Source: Bolinopsis microptera
Taxonomy: Eukaryota > Ctenophora > Tentaculata > Lobata > Bolinopsidae
Assembly (NCBI RefSeq): GCF_026151205.1
Contig: NC_087078.1
Location: 1,154,175-1,218,174, forward strand
DNA: 64,000 bases
Direction of reading: 5' to 3'
The notes below the pieces were generated by a model. It had not been told where the DNA came from. It saw nothing but the letters and a program-made list of their open reading frames with translations, and searched no databases. Positions within the stretch are counted from its first letter, which is position 1, and each line of letters opens with the position of its first letter. The position numbers were made by a program, and so were the translations under genes. Of this stretch, positions 36,350 to 47,009 are shown in pieces.

Positions 36350-38046
36350 CGGCAGGAGTTTTTCAGGCATTAAGACTCATCGGAAGTCGTTCAGCAGATT
36401 TATTTTTAGTTCAAAACATTCTAATTTGATGTCAAAGATGACAGGAATAAAAAATAGTTATGTTGAGATTTTTAAGAAATTTGCATAAAATACTCGCCAG
36501 CACTGTTATACGAAATTCGGTAAAAAACCCAAAATCGCCATATTCAGGTGCCTTAAAAACCATGTTAAAATTGAGTTAGAGATCTGAAATTTTTCAGGGC
36601 GTCTAGACGTTGACCAAATCGACTGCAAAAAAAGTTTCAGGTTTCAGGAGCATCGGGAAATGGGTTTTCTAGAACCCCTGTTTTACGATAGATTGTCGTG
36701 ATATATACTGATACATACATATATATATATATTATGATTGGCTACTGGGACACGTCATACACACGGTTGGATTGTTAATTCGGTTGAAGTACCTTTACAT
36801 CCATTATCACCATAATCTGAACATGATTTATTAAAAATTTGCAATATCGAAAACGAAAAATCTGAATAAACTGAAAATTTTAAAACTGAAAGCTGCACTC
36901 AATTGATGGAAGGCAAAAATTTACTCATAACTAGCAAGGTAATAACTACAAATGAACAGCAGATTTATAAATCTGCTGATAAAAATTAGATAAAAGACAA
37001 GGTAACTGATATATATATATATATATTCAGGGATAGACGCTTTGCCAGTCAATTGTAGCCTGTATTTAAGTGTCCATAGATTCAAAAGTATAAAAGATAC
37101 AGCCATTTCCGACCACAGGTCTTGCAAATAATTGTTTATACTTTAGTTTACATTGTGTAAAAAAATTATTTGACGTCATAAACACCCCTTGATGACGTCA
37201 TCAAGTTAACCGTTTTTAAAACTTGATTTTTGACAAAGTATTAACTTTTAAAATTAATTTTAAACCATTAAGGAGTAATTTTATTCAAAATCTGAGGAAA
37301 TTTTCATCTTAGATAATTGTTCAAGCATTCTAAAAATCTACCGGAAAGTTTTTCTAGCTTGCTCCTTCATAAAGATATTCGTCATTGAAGTTTGTGCTTT
37401 TTTGAAAAATTATTTTATAAAAACGTCAATTTTGCGATTTAGTATTCTCTGGTGTTGGGCCATGCTTTGGGTTGTGGAGCTCAGTTCTGCTTCCTATAGG
37501 TATAAATTGTGCATTAGGCTAGTTTTAAAGTTGAAAATCTAAAAGTTGCACACGTGGGGACACGCCCAAATTGATAGAAAATCGCTAAAATCACTGAAAA
37601 TTGCTGTTTTCGTCATTTTCTGTCAACTTTAGAGTGCCGTTGTGATTACAGTTCTTCTTGAAATACTTTGAAACTTTGCATGCTTATCAAGCTATATATA
37701 AAACAATTACATGCAAAAATTTACGGCGATTCAATATTGGATGCGCACGCAACGTCCGCTCAAAGTTTGCACGTGCGAAAGGTGAGAATTTTGCTCATTC
37801 GTGATTTCCAACAAATTCTGCTTTGCCTCGACAGTTTAATGTCATTATATATGAATTTAATGCCAACTTGAACGAGTATTAAGTGGCATATTCAGTCAGT
37901 GATCGACCGATATGCTTCCCTAAACACAAGGAAATGTTTTTAAAGGAAAAATTTCGAAATCGTTGAAACTTCCTCCTTATTAATGAAGATATCAGTTTAT
38001 ATTTCGACTTTATAAAGTACCCTGACATTATAACCAAAAAGAGATG
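36350..38046. other. AT-rich intergenic DNA
   Basis: No supported gene. Short TA dinucleotide runs occur near 36,720 and 37,010. The frames present here are short and without recognisable domains. Confidence 0.5.
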
Positions 38047-38566
38047 ATATTTTACCAAAACCCATAATCATGGGTAGAGTGGACCGCTGTCAGTGTCTCT
38101 CTTTCCGAAACAAAAGGAAATGATATTAATTTGATTGACCGTTCTCAAATGCAAAATGATACCGAGAATGAAATCGGTCGCTCGCTTTTCCCATTCATTT
38201 ACAATTGTAATAGATTAAGAAGAACTATCCAAAGGCAGCTGTACTCGGCAATGAAGATTCAATAAACTTCAGCTTGTTCAATAGGTGATAACTACCACCC
38301 TTGTCCCTTACCCCGAAATACTAGGTATCGACCCGAACGCAACCCAAAGAGATTTTTACAGCATCTGATTGATGTAATCAATCGAAACTTATTTATACAA
38401 TTCGTAAGCCGTGAATGAATGGGAAAAGCGAGCGACCGATTTCATTCTCGGTATCATTTTGCATTTGAGAACGGTCAATCAAATTAATATCATTTCCTTT
38501 TGTTTCGGAAAGAGAGACACTGACAGCGGTCCACTCTACCCATGATTATGGGTTTTGGTAAAATAT
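38047..38566. mobile_element. 520 bp foldback element with about 160 bp arms
   Basis: The left arm (38,047-38,208) from ATATTTTACCAAAACCC to TCCCATTCATT reappears as an almost exact reverse complement at 38,406-38,566. The 200 bp centre is unrelated to the arms and has no coding sequence. Parts of the same family lie at 2,037-2,280 and 6,209-6,234, so it is a dispersed non-autonomous DNA element or foldback repeat. Confidence 0.85.
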
Positions 38567-38957
38567 TTACTATTATTTCATTTTTTTGTTTTGTGTTAAC
38601 TTTATTCTGACCACAGTTTTTTTTCCCGTTTTTTTTCTGTTACCTGAACAGTCTGAAGTTTTGTTTTTTGTAGTTTTCCCTGTGAAGATTTGACATTTAT
38701 AGATGTAAAAGTATTATAATTTGCGAATAAATTCTTGAATAAACAATATATTGTTTAAATTTTCGTTTCCTATAGACTGTAAGGCAAAATTCAAATTGGT
38801 ATGTTGGTTGAAGCAAAACTAAAATACAATATGATTTGATTTTTACGTTCAATCAATGTAAAGAAAAAAGCATTCTTATAAAAAAGATGATAATAAATGA
38901 CAATAATCTAAAATTGCACGTTTATCATTCATTCTACGTTCTCAGTTTCAATGTTCA

Positions 38958-39068
38958 TAAGTTATTCTAACTAAATATTAATTTCAGAGGTAAATGCTGT
39001 GAACAAAGAGCAGCTAACAGGCACGATTGCAAGGATATCGTGTACTGTTACGGGTTTGACAGAGGCGC
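38958..39068 (+). pseudogene. orphan 5' part of a type A Ig exon
   Basis: The intron end TTATTCTAACTAAATATTAA plus TTTCAG and then about 88 nt of exon are almost identical to exons 6, 8 and 10 ([16 protein letters not shown]). Homology ends abruptly near 39,068, followed by unrelated DNA with GGGTCG hairpins. It is a truncated duplicate, not part of the main transcript. Confidence 0.88.
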
Positions 39069-39093
39069 TAGATAATAGCCGAAAAAACGTGAT

Positions 39094-39132
39094 GGGTCGT
39101 TTGCGACCCGGACGAGTGGGTCGTATGCGACC
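39094..39132. repeat. two adjacent GGGTCG-N4-CGACC hairpins
   Basis: GGGTCG-TTTG-CGACCC at 39,094-39,109 and GGGTCG-TATG-CGACC at 39,118-39,132, right after the break in the Ig exon copy. Similar GGGTCG/CGACCC motifs occur near the ends of some piggyBac-type elements, so this may be an element remnant. Confidence 0.6.
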
Positions 39133-39309
39133 ATAGCTGCATCTTTTAAAGTAAACGAGATACAGATTAGCTTTTTTTTGGATATATCATTTTTGCTGTG
39201 AAGTGACCTAATGTGTGATTCGTCGTAGAAGATTATTTAAAAAGATTTTCTAGAATTCAATCTTCCAATTCAATTGCAGAGCCGTTTGGGCTGGGGTGTT
39301 CTCCATACT

Positions 39310-39472
39310 CCTGAGAATGTGTCCAACCGATGATAACAGCACCGTAATAAGTACTTCCATCTATAAAAACTGTGTCACCAATTTTGCAATCGGAAGGGGT
39401 GTTGCCAGGGACTATGCCATCCTCAGGGTACACTGTAACGGGCCAGTAAGCACAGTGAGAACCACTTACACA
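39310..39472 (-). pseudogene. inverted, partial copy of exon 2
   Basis: On the minus strand this reads [18 protein letters not shown], then [14 protein letters not shown], a close match to the second half of exon 2 of the Ig gene. The first half is missing and no donor site matches. It is either a fragment of a neighbouring paralogue on the other strand or debris of the same duplication as the orphan Ig exon. Confidence 0.8.
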
Positions 39473-39531
39473 GCTTCCTCCCTGGATCGGTATGTTCTTT
39501 TGTTCAAGAAATTAATTAATTAATTTTCCAG

Positions 39532-39759
39532 AAAATTCCGATAATAGAGCCCAGCAGACATGGCAGTACGGTGGTATACTTTGGCAAGCGGGGGTATAGC
39601 TACGGAAATACTCACCACGAGCCGGCGGACTACCCCGACTGCACCATCATGATTCATACGTCCGTTATGGACAGATTGAAATCCAAAGTACCACATTTCA
39701 ACACTGATGCCTGCTCCTGCCTCCTAACATACTACCCTGACGGTCCCTACTCACTCTGA
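39532..39759 (+). CDS. small open frame of unknown nature
   Basis: Reads VVYFGKRGYSYGNTHHEP, ADYPDCTIMIHTSVMD and DACSCLLTYYPDGPYSL before a stop. The composition is protein-like and it starts right after an AG (TTTTCCAG), so it could be a terminal exon, but I recognise no family and there is no clear partner exon. Confidence 0.3.
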   Translation, partial: KIPIIEPSRHGSTVVYFGKRGYSYGNTHHEPADYPDCTIMIHTSVMDRLKSKVPHFNTDACSCLLTYYPDGPYSL

Positions 39760-40019
39760 TAATGAGACCCACTTCAAGAGTGACAGCCAGATATACACTA
39801 TATCATCATAAAAAATGCTCTGACTCTGATGCACAAGATAACTTACATGCCTGGCCTTCTGCCGTCGTCGATAAAAGTATTATTCCCTTCCGCGATATAC
39901 CAAAATATGGCACGTCTTATGACGATAATATCAACTGGCTAACAACGTACTCTCAACCGGATCTACGCGCTAATATTTTCTATAAAGGTCCTATATTACT
40001 ATATTAGCTATTACCGAGC

Positions 40020-40090
40020 ACAACTGCATTAGTCGCATATAACTTGCCCGACCCACAGCGGGGTCGGCGGGCCCCTTCGTTACGCCACTG
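40020..40090 (-). mobile_element. hAT-like terminal fragment
   Basis: On the minus strand it starts CAGTGGCGTAACGAAGG and runs into a GC-rich stretch (CCCGCCGACCCCGC). The first 15 bases are identical to those of the fragment ending at 12,698. Confidence 0.4.
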
Positions 40091-40099
40091 GTGTTATGA

Positions 40100-43000
40100 T
40101 AGAACTACAAAGCTCAGGAAACAATTATTGTTAATGAAGAATGGCCACTTTTTCTGTTACATAATTTACCCGGGCTACGTAAATCAACAAAATCAGTCAC
40201 ACAACATATCAACTACCGAGAATTACCTGAGGAATAAGTAAAACTAGACGATTAGCACACTAGTAGTAGTAGTACTAGTAGTAGTCACTATCAACCATAT
40301 GCCACATTTTTCACTGCCCATTCACTGTCATGATAGCGCCTGCAGGTGCTGATAAGACATGAGCTCATTTACTTTTCTTTATTTTAAAAACGGTTCAAAC
40401 AGAGCACTATACAGATCACTATACTATCGACTCTGCCCTGCTCACTAATTGTTAATTACCAACACAGGTAGCTTATAAAACAGTGCGTGTGATTATTTTT
40501 CGTATCAAATCAAATTATTTTTCACTATGTTTTTGATAAATAAATCATGATATGCAAGTTTTAATTTTAAATTTTTTGGTTTTTTTATAAAAAATAAACG
40601 ATAAAGGTTACGTCATAATTTTCAGCTCTCATTTTCACTTATATAATATATCAAATAAAATTATATTGTTATGCTTCATATGATTTTGTAAACATTGGCC
40701 GGTGTACCAAAAACCGGTCCCCAAACAAACAAACAAGGAAACCCTGTGCACACAAATCAGTATCTTACAAAATCACAAAATAACCATAAATATCATTTAT
40801 AGATTGAGTAAAGGTATCATCTCAATAAGTCAATAATATCACAATTCAATTTCAAGAACGCAACGTCATCTATCTAAAATACAACACTTTTAACGTTAAA
40901 TTGTAGCCAAAAATTCATTTACACTCTTTTTTAACCCAGCTTTTACTATTAAAGCGGACACAGTGTCACATCCAAAATAAATGACGTCACGATCACTTCA
41001 ATGTGAAAGACTTCACGAAGATGACGGGTGAAGTAAATTTCACTATATAGATTATTGTAAGACGTTAATACTTTCAACACTACTAGATAACAAATAATTT
41101 GAGGAGAAAAGTGAGGGAAAGATGATAGTTTGGCCAGTAATACTTGTATAAGTCGCCAATGCACAATCTAAAGTTTGTGGACCTCAGTTAAGCCTTTCAC
41201 TTGTTAATACATAGCCTAATAAACACCATGCCATAATAATGTGAATTTCCAAGCATCATGGAAGTGACTCCCCAATTCAAATTTATAATATTATCTGCAG
41301 CTTCCGCTGTAATTGTAAAGTTAGGTTACGTCATGAAAACTTCGTGCAGACCTAGTGACGTCATGGCAACCTCATTACGTCATGTGACCCCACGTATCCT
41401 GTTCAGTGTTCACTGCGTGATACCCGTTGTAAAGTTGTAATAAGGTTTTAGTAATGGTCCCAGAGTCCAGACCCAAGTTCCCTCCGTTCTGAAAGAGATA
41501 TAAAGATTTACACCTCTATAACAGAGAACTGTATAAACCAAGAAATAGCTAAATTCGGCCAATGTTAAACTTCGGCCGAAGTTGGTTCACATGTTTGGGA
41601 CAGGGATAGATAGTTCACTATATTTACAATTTTTTTTTAATTTGAAAATTCAATTAATTATTATATATATAAATCAAGCGTTACATTTCAGCCATGCAAA
41701 ATTACAATGACATATTTTGATATACTTATTGATAAATGGTACTGCAATATAAGTTGCCCAATGTTTGGCCGGATGACAACTAACTAAAAGAGAAAAATAA
41801 ACTTGATTACATAATAATTAATTCGGCTGAACCAACACATAGCAAGAGCCACATTAACGTTGGGGCCGTCGAATTGGGTGTGTGAATAATAGGTGTCTTA
41901 GCTGTCATAGCGGGCCCCTTACTATCACAAACACGTAAACCAAATTCAGCCCAAGTCACAGCCTACACTGATTAATAAAGAGTTAAAGAAGACAAGTAGT
42001 TAATTAAGAATCTATATTGAATATTCATGAATGTAAATGCTATTCCAGGTCGGACTAGCTTGTGTCGACGGCAGAATGGCAACAGTTATATGAAAATTTA
42101 TTTATTCTTTAAATTTGAGTTTTAAATTTGAGTTTCACTAATAGTTCATAACAGTTACACTGACTTAAGTTAGAATCCGGCATCTGCAAGTTGGAGAACA
42201 AACTTTATGACTAAAGCAACTCGATAGTAAGATTTAAATCCACGATAAGACCCCGGTAGTAAACTTTTAATCACTCACTAAACCATGGTGTGATTAATTT
42301 GTATTATAGTGGCCCTCATCAGAGCTGCGAACATGAAAGTACATATTATTATATATATATAATATGTATATAATATGTATATATTATGTATTATGTATGG
42401 GTTTGCGTCTATCGTTGTAGTGAAATCTGCACCGAAAATATCACAGCCGTCTACTAGCTTGCTATTCAAGTTAAGTACATGTTGATGCTTAATAAACTGT
42501 ATATAATAAATATAATAAAAACTGCAACACGTCCTGTTGAATCCTCATCATAACTAATTTTGTTTTGGAAAATAATCTGCTGAAAACTTGTTATAAATGT
42601 AATGTATATACATTATACATCCCTGATCCATCCTGATAACTTCAGGGTGTAATTAAAAGACACAATCAGGAAGAGCTACAGAGGGCCCTTCCCCCGTAAA
42701 TTGTAACTTCATCTTTACAACATGACTGTAGTGACGTGATAAAACAAAATTGTGAGTTGAGTATAGTCCCCTCCCCACCAGGCCATAATAACTTCCTTCA
42801 GGCTTTGACAACATGTTGAAGAGAGAGCACTGTTCAGTAATATAACACCGCGCGGCGACCGCAGTGATCTAATGAAATGGCACATTATCTAACCTCGTGA
42901 TATGTAACTCAATAGCCAAAGCACTCTCCAACGGGTCACATGAACTGCACGTGACTCATTAGATCATGGTCTTCCGCAGTTGTAGCTGTAGAATCTACAC

Positions 43001-43440
43001 CCATAATTTTGTTGAGGAGAGTTCGTTGTTACTCAGCTTTAATCCTTTTGATTTCGTATAAGCTTACACTGAACCCGGCCTGATTATTGATTTGTAAACT
43101 TGTTTTAATCGACGCATCTTTGTCGGCGAAACATTTATATAACGTTTTGGCAGGTACATGGAAGTTTTATATTAACGTAAACGTTGTTGCCAAGTTATAA
43201 AACTCATATATATTTTTGGCCTAGTTTGTATAATGTATATAATAGTAGTTTTTATCATGAAATACATATGTAATAAGCGATCAACAACATAATTCAGAAA
43301 GTAAAACCAAGGCTGATTTTAAGCTAGGATTATAATATCTAAACAATAAACGGAAAGCTAAGGGAAGCTATAACAGCCATCATAACTTGTGATATGTTCC
43401 TACTTCAATTTTTGAGTACCGTTGTTTATTGAAAGCAGTA
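40100..43440. other. AT-rich intergenic DNA
   Basis: I see no gene over these 3.3 kb. Short simple repeats are present (AGTAGT near 40,262; an AT-rich ATATATA block near 42,350-42,390). All frames are short. Confidence 0.5.
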
Positions 43441-44706
43441 TTTTTTCAGTGGCTGAATTAAAGAAAAATTTCAAATACGATTCTGAGAAGAAGACTATTT
43501 CCTAAATCCTTATTGTGAGCTATATCTTGCGAAGGCTCTATCCTACCCGGCCCAAGGTTATCAGGTTTGTGGATGTTTTACACAACTAAATTTGTGGATG
43601 TTTTACAGTGTTCACATAACTATATTTTCCTTCCATATTGGTTCTTAATTAGTTAATTAATTGGTTGATTAATTTGAAGGAAATTTAATATATTAGTATC
43701 ATTTAATAATACAACAGCCAGCACGCTATTTTAAAGTTAAAACTATAAGTTTAGAAAACTTACGTGGGGTATATCAGATTTCGGTGAACAGAAGTAGAAG
43801 ATCATAACGACTTATTCAAGAAACTACTTCCTAACTTTAGTCAATCCTGTGAAGACTCTATACTACCAGCTATATTATCAGGTTTGTCAATGTTTTACAG
43901 TGTTCACATAACTTAATTTTCCTTCCATATTGGTTCTTAATTAGTTAATTAATTGGTTGATTAATTTGAAGTATCATTTAATAATACAACAGCCAGCACG
44001 CTATTTTAAAGTTATAACTATAAGTTTAGAAAACTCACGTGAAGTATATCAGATTTCAGTGAACGGAAGTAAAGGGTCATAACGACTTATTCAAGAAACT
44101 ACTTCCTAACTTTTGTCAATCCTGTGAAGACTCTATACTACCAGCTATATTATCAGGTTTGTCAATGTTTTACAGTGTTCACATAATTAAATTTTCCTTC
44201 CATATTGGTTCTTAATTAGTTAATTAATTGGTTGATTAATTTGAAGTATCATTTAATAATACACCAGCCAGCACGCTATTTTAAAGTTAAAACTATAAGT
44301 TTAGAAAACTCACGTGGAGTGTATCAGATTTCAGTGAACAGAAGTAGAAGATCATAACGACTTATTCAAGAAACTACTTCCTAACTTTAGTCAATCCTGT
44401 GAAGACTCTATACTACCAGCTATATTATCAGGTTTGTGAATATTTTACAGTGTTCAGATAACTCAATCTTCCCTCAGTATTCGTTCTTAATTAGTTGTTT
44501 AATTGGTTGATTAATTTGAAGGAAATTTAATAATACAACAGCCAGCACGCTATTTTAAAGTTAAAACTATAAGATTAGAAAACTCACGTGGAGTTTATCA
44601 GATTTCAGTGAACGGAAGTAAAGGGTCATAACGACTTATTCAAGAAACTACTTCCTAACTTTAGTCAATCCTGTGAAGACTCTATACTACCAGCTATATT
44701 ATCAGG
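43441..44706 (+). repeat. about 275 bp tandem repeat
   Basis: The marker TCAGGTTTGT recurs at 43,561, 43,878, 44,153, 44,428 and 44,702, giving spacings of 317, 275, 275 and 274 bp. Units include TTAATTAGTTAATTAATTGG and GCCAGCACGCTATTTTAAAG. The array resumes at 46,048-46,138 after a LINE insertion. Confidence 0.92.
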
Positions 44707-46047
44707 TTTGTGCTTACCCTGAAGCTGTACTAACTATAGACAACTTTCCAATCAAAAAGGTTTCATCCGCAAAATTTCTGGGTGTTATAATTAAAGAGAA
44801 CCTATCATGGGAAGATCACATTAAAGCTCTTAAGCGAACTCTAAATCATTCCACATCCACTTTATGTAGACTTCGCTGCTCCCTTCCAGAATTTCTACAT
44901 CAACAACTATACTATACTTTGTTTGAATCCCATCTTTCCTACTGTATATCTGTATGGGGTGGGGCAGCTAAGCAACGTATAAGCTCAATATTTACTGCTC
45001 AGAAGTACTGTCACAGAGTACTATTTGGTGATAGGCTGGCGTACCTTGATAAGTTTAAGACTTGTGCACGTACTAGGCCTATAGGACACCAGAAACTTGA
45101 CCAAAAATTTTTCATAAAAGAACACACCAAACCGATATTCAAGCATAATAATATTCTAGCTATACAAAATCTCTATACATACCACAGTTACCTCGAGCTC
45201 TACAAGATAATGAAATTCCGTGCTCCAATATCCCTATATGAAGGTTACACATGTTCGTCGAGGAAACCCTGCCTTCTAATCTGTCAGGTAGACCCACCTG
45301 ACAACCACAACACTAGGTCAACCAAAATTTTTAACATTTTAACCCCAAAGTTCAGAATGACTGACTTTACTACTAGTGTAATGTGCTTGCGAGGAAAACT
45401 TAAACGTGCGCTATTAGCCAATCAGCATAACCACGCCCTGCTTGATTGGACCGTAAAAGATTTTGACTGCACAAATATTATTTTCCAAACATTATAACTG
45501 GCTGGTCACACACATCTCAATTAAATTCCCCTAGGCTACTGTTTTCCAAGTCTTGTCCTGTGAATAAAGAATGTGTGAGAAAGTATTAATAAAATAAATG
45601 TATATTTTTTGAATTTTCTAAATCTAATCTGAGAATGAAGTATAAAGAAATTTTTAATTAGCACTGTATAGTTTAAGATATTTATAGCTTATTATAACCA
45701 TTGATACAAAGGCCATAATCCTTTCGCCAGCTCTTTAATATCCACCTTGAAGCTACATTTTATAGTCCTTGACTTCACAAAATAAACTAAAGCATGTTTT
45801 AGTGTAGGCTTTTATGTCACAAACAGACTGCAACCTATAGTATCAACTATAAACAGAACCCCTAATGTCTACTAAAAAATTTCTTCTAGTCCTAATATGA
45901 GCCTTGTCTCTAAAACCTAACTGAACTAGCGTTCGGTGTGTGCAAAAGCTTTCAGGCACGCGCATTCCTTGCCCCGTTAGTTACCTGTCCTTCCAAAACC
46001 AAACTAGCAGTCAAGGACAAAAAGTCATACACCAAATGGGCATTAAT
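44707..46047 (+). mobile_element. 5'-truncated LINE inserted in the 275 bp array
   Basis: Unique sequence between two parts of one repeat unit: left flank ends CAGGTTTGTG and right flank begins AATATTTTACAG, which are contiguous in the neighbouring unit at 44,428. It carries the 3' end of a non-LTR ORF2 and about 550 bp of 3' UTR. Confidence 0.82.
44715..45497 (+). CDS. LINE ORF2 C-terminal domain
   Basis: The open frame reads VSSAKFLGVIIKENLSWEDH, HLSYCISVWGGAAK and HNTRSTKIFNIL, the post-RT domain of jockey/CR1/RTE-like elements (the FLGV...L.W..H block and the Y...W block). The RT core is absent, so this is a 5'-truncated copy and cannot work alone. The upstream Met at 44,673 lies in tandem-repeat DNA and is not native. 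It belongs to a different family from the CR1/L2-like copies at 6-12 kb. Confidence 0.82.
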   Translation, partial: YPEAVLTIDNFPIKKVSSAKFLGVIIKENLSWEDHIKALKRTLNHSTSTLCRLRCSLPEFLHQQLYYTLFESHLSYCISVWGGAAKQRISSIFTAQKYCHRVLFGDRLAYLDKFKTCARTRPIGHQKLDQKFFIKEHTKPIFKHNNILAIQNLYTYHSYLELYKIMKFRAPISLYEGYTCSSRKPCLLICQVDPPDNHNTRSTKIFNILTPKFRMTDFTTSVMCLRGKLKRALLANQHNHALLDWTVKDFDCTNIIFQTL

Positions 46048-46138
46048 ATTTTACAGTGTTCAGATAACTCAATCTTCCCTCAGTATTCGTTCTTAATTAG
46101 TTGTTTAATTGGTTGATTAATTTGAAGGAAATTTAATA
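46048..46138 (+). repeat. resumed 275 bp array unit
   Basis: Matches the start of the unit at 44,441 (TTTTACAGTGTTCAGATAAC) up to GGAAATTTAATA, after which the minisatellite begins. Confidence 0.88.
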
Positions 46139-46143
46139 TAATA

Positions 46144-46395
46144 TAGAGGCCTCTGTATAGAGGCCGTTTAATAGAGACCGTATGGTGGCCGTATCGAGGG
46201 CCGAGGCCATATAGTAGCTGTATCGTGGCTGTATAGAGGTCATTTAATAGAGACCGTATGGTGGCCGTATCGAGGCCTTATATGTGGCTGTATCGTGGCT
46301 GTATAAAGGCCGTTTAATAGAGACCGTATGGTCAATGGTGGCCGTATCAAGGCCATATAGTAGCTGTATCGTTGCCGTATTGTGGCTGTATAGAG
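46144..46395 (+). repeat. GGCCGT-rich minisatellite, clean part
   Basis: Units of about 85-100 bp built from GGCCGTTTAATAGAGACCGT, ATGGTGGCCGTATCGAGG and CATATAGTAGCTGTATCG. It continues, with many apparent errors, to about 48,550. Confidence 0.9.
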
Positions 46396-47009
46396 TGTAA
46401 GGGAAGGTTGCCCCTTTTTAAAAACACTGCCCGGGGTTCGGGTTTTTTTAGCCCCCCGGGGCGTCCCCTTTGGGCCAAACCACTCAAGGGGAACTTGGGG
46501 GGGGGAAATTTAACTTTGCTTTAGTAAACTTTGGTTTTTGTCAAAAAAAGACTTGAAAAGTTCAAAAATTAATAATAGTAATAAAAAAAAATTTAAAGGA
46601 ACGTTTACCTTTATCAAAAGGAAAAGATGAAAAAAACGTCCCAAAATTGTAAGTTCCCCGTCGGAAACCCCTCCTGGAAAACCCCGTTCAAAAAAACCCA
46701 CGGGCAGGGAGTCACCCGAGCAGTTTGCAAAAGGCCTTTGGGCTCTGTTTTGGACAAATGACAACACCAAAAAGCCCTTAAAAAGAACTGACTCATTTTA
46801 TCCAAAACCACCCCTCTGTGTGCCCTAAGTTATACACTTCCCGTTTGGAGGGGGCGTATTTTACTTTACAATGGTTTTTAACTTTAAACTCAGGCTTATT
46901 TGTAGCAACAGCACATAAAGGGGCCCCCCAAAAAATAGGGTTTCAGCTCCCCCTGGGAAGGCCAAAATAAATTAAGAATAAATAATAAGTTGCTTTAACA
47001 AAGATACAC

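Noticed and set aside
42278-42469. 63-codon minus-strand frame rich in Tyr and Ile
   Set aside because: Encoded by a TATA-rich simple repeat; no support as a gene.
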